Source: Lingula anatina
Lineage: Eukaryota > Brachiopoda > Lingulata > Lingulida > Lingulidae
DNA: 64,000 bases
Assembly (NCBI RefSeq): GCF_001039355.2
Contig: NW_019774369.1
Location: 319,852-383,851 of the forward strand
Direction of reading: 5' to 3'
The notes under the pieces were generated by a model. That model saw nothing but the letters and a program-made list of their open reading frames with translations. It was not told the DNA's origin and did not search any database. Position numbers and translations under genes: made by a program. Below, piece after piece: positions 52,546 to 61,500 of the stretch. Positions within the stretch are counted from its first letter, which is position 1, and every line of letters starts with the position of its first letter.

Positions 52546-55500
52546 CGTGCATGCATGTGCATGTGTGCGTGCGTATGTGCACAGGTCCCAGCATAAAACT
52601 GACTATATTGATAAAGATCAATCTACAGACTTTAGCACCATTTTGCTAAAATGAAATTGCATAAATGTAAGTCTGCTTCAACCTCTTTTTGTCTTGAAAA
52701 AAGCTGAGCGGTCACAGTCTGAATACATTCGAAATATTTTGTTATGTCTGCTCAATGACCTTTGAAGCATACAGCTCAGAGTAGTCATCCCTCTACTAGT
52801 TAAAATAACTTCCCAACTTTGGTGTGAAACAATACATGATACATCTGAGAAATGGGCTCATATGAGACATCATGCATAACAAAGACAAACATATTTTTCA
52901 TGCTGTGCAGGTTAGTACGTGCTTCTCATAAAAAACACACCTAACAAAAAATGTGCAGCAACATAAGTTTTTGATAGTCTGTAAAATGTATAAAAAGAAA
53001 GTCATTTCTAAAAAGACCAAACATGTTTTCTACCCATGAGGCAGGTGCTATGCGATCAAAGCCCTTTGATGAAGCATCAGAAAGTCAAGCTTTATCGACA
53101 AAACACATTCAGTCTCTTAAGAAATGATCTACTATTATATAAATTGTACATGCTGGGTGTTAACAGCACTAATTTCATTGGGGAAGGGCTGCATGCAGGA
53201 AAAACATGCAGGTTTACACACCATTATTCAAACCTTGATCAAACCAATAAGGTGCAGTATTTCAGAGGTTTCATAAAAATAGTTCCAAAATTTTGAGCAC
53301 AAAACTTTTCCAATGTTATCATTTCCAGATAAAAGATCACCAATTGGCCACAATAAATAATTATAATGACCCACTCCCAATTGAAACAGACTTCTCCTTT
53401 AAATATTACAATCAATTTTTGAGTCTTCATTTATAAAAATTATTGTTTTAGGAAATAGCATCAATTAAATTTGATCATATTAAGTAAAGAACCATAGGTT
53501 AAATGTTTAGCACAACAAACTTTTCGAGTCAGAATTTTAAAACATTTTTGACCTCTTAAGATCCAAGGCAAAAAGGTATTGTTGTTTCAGCTTTATTGCT
53601 CTCACTATGTGTATTGAAGGCTTCAACAAGTGAATGTTGAAAGAGAAATTGGCTACTTATTTAATAATTACCACAACTGAACAACTGTGTGTAAACCAGC
53701 CATCTGACATGGCTTAACAACTGTGTTTAAACCAGCCATCTGACATGGCTTAACAACTGTGTGTAAACCAGCCATCTGACATGGCTTAACAACTGTGTGT
53801 AAACCAGCCATCTGACAAGGCTTAAAGCTGCATAGGAGCAAACTATTTTTGCTGTTGGGTAGGGAAAAAAAACTAGACGCAGCTTCAGCACTTAAAATCT
53901 ACATAGCAGTTCATGTAATTATTCAGGACAAATATCTAAGTACAGCTTACTGCTATCTTTCTGATCAAGGATTGTTAAATGATGGATATACATGTCCATA
54001 CCAAAACTGACATCAAGTCAGATAAACAATTTCTTTGTGGCAATCAAAGAAAAATTTGCAAGTATGTAATTTAATCTAAATTTATACTACATGCATATCC
54101 ATTTATCATATATATTTTTCTAAGGGTGGAAATTACAGGCTTGTCGCCAGCCAGAAGCCATGTCAAAGTCACAGCAAAAGTTGTGACAAATAATTCCTGT
54201 TACCAAAGCATCTTCATAAACACTGGTCCATCCCGAAAACTGTTTGTATGCCAGTGCCAGTGGACGATTCAAAACAGTGAAAAACTCCTGAGAAAAATGC
54301 AAGTAAAGAAAAAAGCAACTTCAAACACATGCTTCAAACCTGACCAAATCGCACCTTAAAATTTGGAGGTGGAACACTATGCCACTAAGTGACCAATGAG
54401 TGCGTACCCCCAACAGCCCCTTCCTCCCAAATGTAATTGTATAGTGTCGCCACAAACTGTGGGATTTTCCACCTCATGCTCTTCTGGGCTTACTCATACC
54501 ACTACTTAATCTGGCAAACATTCATTTCACAAATAAGCTGAGATTCCACAAGATCAATTTTTGCTCTTAACCCATTGAAATCAAAAATGATAAATAAAAA
54601 AATCACTTTTTTATTGTCTACAGCAAAATTACTTTTCAACTTTTGGTATAATCATCAGGTGCTAGTGTAAGCCCAGAATGCCACATTCAATATGGAGCAA
54701 TATGCACAATTATAAAATTCTGCTGATCACAGAAAACTTGAAAATAGTTAAGTAAATAAAAGAATACTCAATCATTAGTGATTAACTATATCTTCTATTT
54801 TTGTGGCAAAAAAGCAAACACTGCAAAGTACTGAGCAACAACTGAAAATAACATTAAATTCAGTGGTTAATTGAATCAACTTGATTATGAGTAAAAATGC
54901 AAACAATGCAATTGCTATTTGAGTAGCTGAGTTAAAAATCAGCAAACAACTTCTAATCATTCACTGAAAAATAAGAAATAAAATCCTGTTAACTCATAAG
55001 TCATTAGTTTTAAACAAAACTGCACCCAAATACTGCAATTGTTGCCATTCATCACTAAAACTGCAACATAAAAAGTAAAAAAATAAAGCAATCACTCGTT
55101 TTAAAAATTCAAATCATTCCATCCCTGTATTGAGGACTGACCAGTCGTCAATCAAAACAGCTGCACAAAAATGAAGGAAGTAAGTGACCAGTGCCAGCAT
55201 TTCAAACCCCTCCCCTCCCTTTCTAACTTGAATGTTAATTTATTAAATCACACCAATTAAATTCACACAACAAACTCATTGAAACCATTCAGAACACATA
55301 CTGACTTTTATTTGGCTGCATTTCTTACATGCAAAATTCATCTCAGCTATATCATAAATAGTAGGCAAAGTCTCTTGGACCTTTTCGCTAAAGAAAAAAA
55401 AATAGTGTGTGCCATTTGATAATAAATTTCCATGAACAGTTATATTTTTGCGTGACCAGAAAAAAAGTTCTTTTCATAAATAAATTGATGTTATTTCCTT

Positions 55501-58500
55501 TTGTCACATTATATGACTAATGTAAAAAGGTAATTTGTTAGTAGATTTAACTGTTTTACATTCCGCACTCTGAAGTTCTCATCTAGAAATGAATGGTGGC
55601 AGTTTTCTTCAAACTTACAGAAATAAAGGGAAAGATCAAACATGCCAAAAATCAAATGCGATGACAATATCCTCAGTAAGTACACTCTAAGAATACTTGT
55701 TTATATACCAACCATTAAATCAAATGAACTCATTGCACAATGAAAAGTTCTCTAAACAAAATACTAATAAATAGCTTGTGAAAGTCTCAGTCCACGTCCA
55801 TACTCAGAGAGATTTTAAGATGTCTAATTACCACCAGGTTGTAACTGTAAAACCTACATAATAAACAGGGACTTGACTGTAACCCCACCTGGTGATTATT
55901 CTGAGAACAGTCTTCAACTGAGACAGCTGCAAGCTATCTATAAGTAATTTTCTTACTAAAAATAATAACAATTTGTTCAGTAAAATTGCAACATGAAAGG
56001 CTGAAGTTGATTTCAAAAAAGCTCCTGTTAAGAAAACTTTTTCAATCAACTGAACTGATATTTTAAAACAGTGCACAGACATTTTGTATGTGTTTGTTCA
56101 TTAATTTCAAAGACCAAGCATGTAAAATGTGTCTTTTCTAGTTTAATTCTGAAATTGTCAAATATAAAAAACAAACAAATAAAATCCTAACTTAAGTTTT
56201 TTTTATGTATTCTACTGTTAATTAGTCCATCCAAAAGTTAAAAGGCTGCAATTCACAAAATGACTCCATATGTCAAAAGTTTGTCTTTCCTTTAACTCTA
56301 AGAATTGTACTATGAATACCCAGTAGCCGACTCAAAATCAGAATGTAAGCCCCAGTTTCAAATATAGAGCTATTTACCCAATCACGTTTCACAATGAGCC
56401 TAAAAGTCCTAGGACCCACCAAATATAAACTGGTGAAAATTATCCTGACTAAAAAGGAATACTACTGTACATTTTAGTCTTAAAATTAAGTCAAACTTTG
56501 ACATCTGAATAAGTTAAATTTGTGAAACATAACCCTGTGCTTTGTGTCTGTACACTGTTTCTCAAATCTACAGCAAACAAATTAAAAAATAAAAAAATTA
56601 AAACTGAATGGGAACCAAACTGTATCATACACAAACTCTGGACAGTCTCCATGCCTAAAGTGGAGGTTAAGTTAGGGTCGTAACCATGGCATCGTTACCA
56701 TGGCGTCATTCACTTTACCCCTTGATCTATGTACATCTTGGATTCTAGGACATGGCTCAGGTTACCATAGGCAAATGTGTCTGCCAGCAATTCTGGATAT
56801 TTCTGATGTGCAGATAAATAAAAAGATAAATCAGAAATTATAAATATGCATCAGTTATATCCTTGTCTCCATGGGATGACTTGTCAGCAATTCCCTTTCC
56901 CCCTTTTTGTGAAAAAAAAGGTGAATCTTTAAATATTAAATATGCACCTAAAATACCATGTAGCTTTCAGGTTCCCCTTTGCATCTGTTTTGGGGGTATA
57001 TTAAGGAAGAAAAATAATGCAAAATTTTAAAAACTGAAATAAATTTTACATTAAGTTAACCTCTGAGAACACAGCACAACACACTACCTAAGAAAAGGAA
57101 TAAAGATAAAAATTTAATCCATCTAACTTTATTAACTATATCAGTTTCAACCTACTGGTCAAAAAAAACAAATTAAAGAAGTTATTTTGTTCTAGTATGG
57201 AACATCTCAGAAATTCTCACATATCATACAACCTTCAACTTCAACAAACACACAGGAAATCACTTGGTCATAATCTGTTAATGAAAAGCTTTTTTCTTCT
57301 TATAACCTGAAGGGTATTCCTGCAGATATATTAATTACTAACTTATTTCAAATCTCTCATTTATTCCCATGTTTTATCTTCCAGATTTCCACCATGGTGC
57401 ACCCAGGTCATAATTTTCACCACAATTTTTATTTCAATTTGATAAAAAAGGCTCACCCCTTTGCCTTCCAAAGCTATTTAAGCTATGGGCATCTTTTCTG
57501 TCTCCATTCATATCAACAGATCACAGGACACTATGCAGATATCATTAATTTTTTTTGTGTACTTTCCAACTTAGAAAGTAAAAATTCATCTTAGAAATAC
57601 ATCAAGCATTTATACATGTTATGAATGTTATATTAATCAAGAAAAGTCTTTTTTCACCAAGCCAGTTACCAAGACAAGCTCATTTGAAGGGAAAAGCATT
57701 CTTTGAGTCCCCAAATGCTGTCAGAAGAGTTCATAAAAGAGATTCTGTTTCTGTAATGAGTCAGTATCGTGCCACCACCTTAACTGTTACAATAGAAGTT
57801 CTGAAGTTCTTATTTATGAAGAGTGTCTGGAACAGTTTGCAAAACATTCAACTGACTTATCATCCAAGAACCCCACTGCCAAGGCACCAAATTTTGTATT
57901 TTCCTAGCATTTTTTAAAGAAATGTAATTGAAATTCCACCCAACTAAACCTTAGCCATGAACTGTAAATTGACATATCCTAAACAACTATCACCAAAAAA
58001 TGTAAAACCCTCCCCATGCAAAATTGCTCCTTTCACTGAATGAAAAAAAAAGGTAATAAAGTAGTACATATTATTTAAATATGTACCATTGCGTCCAGGT
58101 AGGGACTGCTGGTATGGGTGTGCTCTATGTTCTCCAGCGCCATGGGGCGCCCTACCACAGCTGGGTAATTCTGAAATAGTAACAATAAGGGGGTGGGTAA
58201 GAGGGGGGGGGGGGTGTGGGTGCATTTACACAAACTTCCTGGATTGATTGGGGGCGAGAGTGCCCCCAAAAATGAGTCAGAACGGTTGCGTATTTTGACA
58301 AGGTTATTTCCTTAAAGTTATCCCTTGCAAGTTAAAGATCAGGACCCTTCTAGGATAATTCCATGACTGTTCCAAGTACAGACTAGAAATGTTGCTGAAC
58401 AGTTACTTATGTGCACTAAATTTCACTACTAACACAAACCATGAACCTTAAAAATAAAACAAGTCAAATATGATAAACGAAAGTGTAATTATCCAGGTTT

Positions 58501-61500
58501 CATGTAAATGCAGCCAAAGGTAGGTGGAATCTACGGTACCCATTACTCCTGAAAGCAGAAATATAATGGATACAGGACAGAAATCAGAATGGGGAAATTT
58601 ACGTCACTGGGTTAACTTTCAACACAATGGATATTAAGCTGAAATAACAAATTGGTTGATGAAGAGAAAGGGGGATACACAGTACAATTTTTGACACCAG
58701 TACCAAAAATAAAAAGGTCACACAGAGGTCACAGGGTCAGCCATGTTGGCCAATGTAAATACGGATCTAGCAAAAAAAAAAAAAAAAAATCCCACCTCAT
58801 AAAGATACTACAGAAGTGAGGCTTCAAGATCCACAGGTATTCACTGGTGAGAATTTTGATAGCTTCGTATTTCTATAATGATAATTATTCAACTATTTAT
58901 CACAATTATTCTTTTTTTCAAAACATCAATTTTTGGCACTGCAGTACATAATTTATCTTTCCAAATAATACTTTTGGGATATTCAATTTTCCTTTCACTT
59001 TTCCTTTCTTCATTTCTTTCCTTGCTTTCAGTGAATAAATAATGAAACCATGGATCTTCACAAAACATTACAAACAAGACAGGACAACAACAACAACAAC
59101 GATGCAGACACACAAAGAATGGGATCCCACACAGGTCACATGACTTGGTTGTTTACTAACTGCCACCATACCAATGCATCTTCATAGACATCGGATTCTT
59201 GTATGTACGCTCTAGACTGTAAGACTAGAGGTCTAGCAACAACTGCCACATGTTCCTGGGTGATAACCAACGAGTTATTAGGAAATAAATACCTCTTAAG
59301 CATTATAAAATACAAATATGTAAATGGTTTTATGAAAATAAGTAATTAAATTCATAAATGGCTAAAATTTAAAAGCATTTAAAGTGTGTATTGTAATAAG
59401 CTGGTTTTCGTTATGTAAACCAGATGCCCTAGAATATAAAATCAGAGTCCAACATCTGAAAAAGAAATCATATCCAAAAAGGGCTATCAAACACATTTCA
59501 CAGTCCATATGTATAATAACAAAAATATATCAAATTAATACATCATTTACTTTAATGAAGACTTTGGCGTACTTAATAAACCATACCTTATGGGAATTCA
59601 CACTCTAAATTTGCTGTAAAAATGTGCTTTAGTTAAATATTGATATATCAAAATGCATCCACTTAATATATTAAAACAATAACATCATTAATTTTCAAAC
59701 AAATTGGTCAAACTATATATTAAATGCCTTTATTTCTAAAATGAAAATGTAATATTTCTTAAATGACACCAATGACACTTTTCATATCTTGGATTCAAAA
59801 CTTAGTCCAAGAATGATTCCAATTACATGAAACATGTGCAACACAGGATCAATTCACATCATTTTATTTAAGACAAAATGTAATACAAAATTTGGTCAAA
59901 GAATGGCCTGAATTATACTAATGATAACAACATCAAGTAAAAAAAAATTGGTCTACAAAAACTCACCTGTACTGTGGTTCTGATGGCTCCCATTGCTGGT
60001 ATCTTTGAGAAATATCCTGAAATCAAGGAGAAGGTCTGTGAAAGGTTTAGGTCAACATCACTCACAGCCATGATACAAGTAGCATTAGACCTTTAAATGG
60101 TTTAATTATTTTTCCTGAAAATGTCAACTATTTTCCTTAAACAACATCAAGAGTTTGGAGAAAACTATGACTTTTTAAAATGTCTTTTGTTAATCATCTT
60201 TTTAAGGGGGAGGGGCAAATGCTGGCTCCATTCCAAGCTAAGATTGTGTTACTTTAGCAAGTTTAACTAGTTTCATGCTTCTTTCACAAGAATGAACATC
60301 TGGTCACTTTTTTTTTTTTTTTTTTTTTGGGGGGGGGGGATAAATCTACTGCCATTAAAAGGACGTGTGTGATAGAAAGCAATGAAATTCATGCATATGT
60401 ACTGCTTTTTGGCAAAAAGGGAGGTACTTTTGTAGAAACGCGGCAAGTTATTGACTGCGGGTACATTGTAAATTTTCACATTGTATTTCAATGGGGTGGA
60501 TTAAACGTGATTAAAACTAATAAAAAGACCACAGGTAATTACAAAAACATTTTATTTCAACAGTTTTGACATAGGTGAAAAAGACAATGTAAAAAACTGT
60601 TTGAAAAATGAAAGTTTCAGGAAGTTACNACTTGTCATACTAAATCACTAACCTCTGTTCTTACAGGCCAGCCACCTGACAGCCTCTATGGCAGCAGCTG
60701 TCTTACCAATGGCATAAGTAAATATGCGAATCTGGTATGAAAAAATATTGAAATATAATTTATCTATTTTTTTCTAATTTTTTTCAACATTACATATTTT
60801 ACAATATGAAGGTTTTTTAATGTTTTGTTAAGTGTCTCTGCTCAAACTATTTAAAATCAAATAATTAATTTTCTTATGAAAATGTATGTTTTTCTCAGAC
60901 AAACAATTATCACATTTCACAGGCCTAAACAAATGGTTTTAAGCTGATAACAATGTTTTGTCACCTCAATATCGAGTTTGTGCTACATACCTGCTTGTCA
61001 GGATTTTCTCTGTTCAACACAGTGGCTGCTTCGTCTTTGGCAGTGGCTCCATCTGTCAATACCATGATGATTCGATTACAGTCTGCTCCAACATTATTCA
61101 TGCTGCTGTTTTTCTCATCTTGTTCAAACTTAAAACAAAAATGCTTCGATTTATTAAGCATTAAATAAGTTGTATGTAAGAGTAAGAGTTTTATGAATCC
61201 TCAAGATATATGTACACTAAAACTTAAGATCAGTCACAGTCCGATAAAAAAATTGTTTACCCTTCTTCCATCTTTTTGCTAGGGGGAACAAAAAAAAAAG
61301 AAAAAAGCTTTGTAAAATCTTGTTCGAACATTACAAGAGATTTTTAACATTTTAGAGGTCGAAAAAAGTATATTTGGGTTGAAACCTAGTAATACTGAGT
61401 TAAAGAAGCCAGTATTAAACTGTGGAACTATCTCAGGATAAACTAAAGGATGTTTTGTCAATGAAATACAAAATTGCAAATAACAGAAAAAATACAGAAA

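Larger units (their letters stand above)
51228..54203 (-). other. intron; no further exon recognised
   Basis: Holds TG repeats (52497-52545). Open frames near 51789-52022 and 53036-53296 lack splice-compatible exon structure or any family match. Confidence 0.55.

Noticed and set aside
53684-53825. Regular repeats resembling a CRISPR array
   Set aside because: Units are contiguous with no unique spacers; an ordinary minisatellite in animal DNA.
55855-55925. Possible fifth alternative exon (CAG, then a 69-nt open stretch before a GT)
   Set aside because: Wrong length and no Y-x-D or Arg-Pro similarity to the other four.
57621-57917. 98-codon plus-strand frame inside the cassette intron
   Set aside because: No recognisable domain and on the opposite strand to the gene; likely chance.
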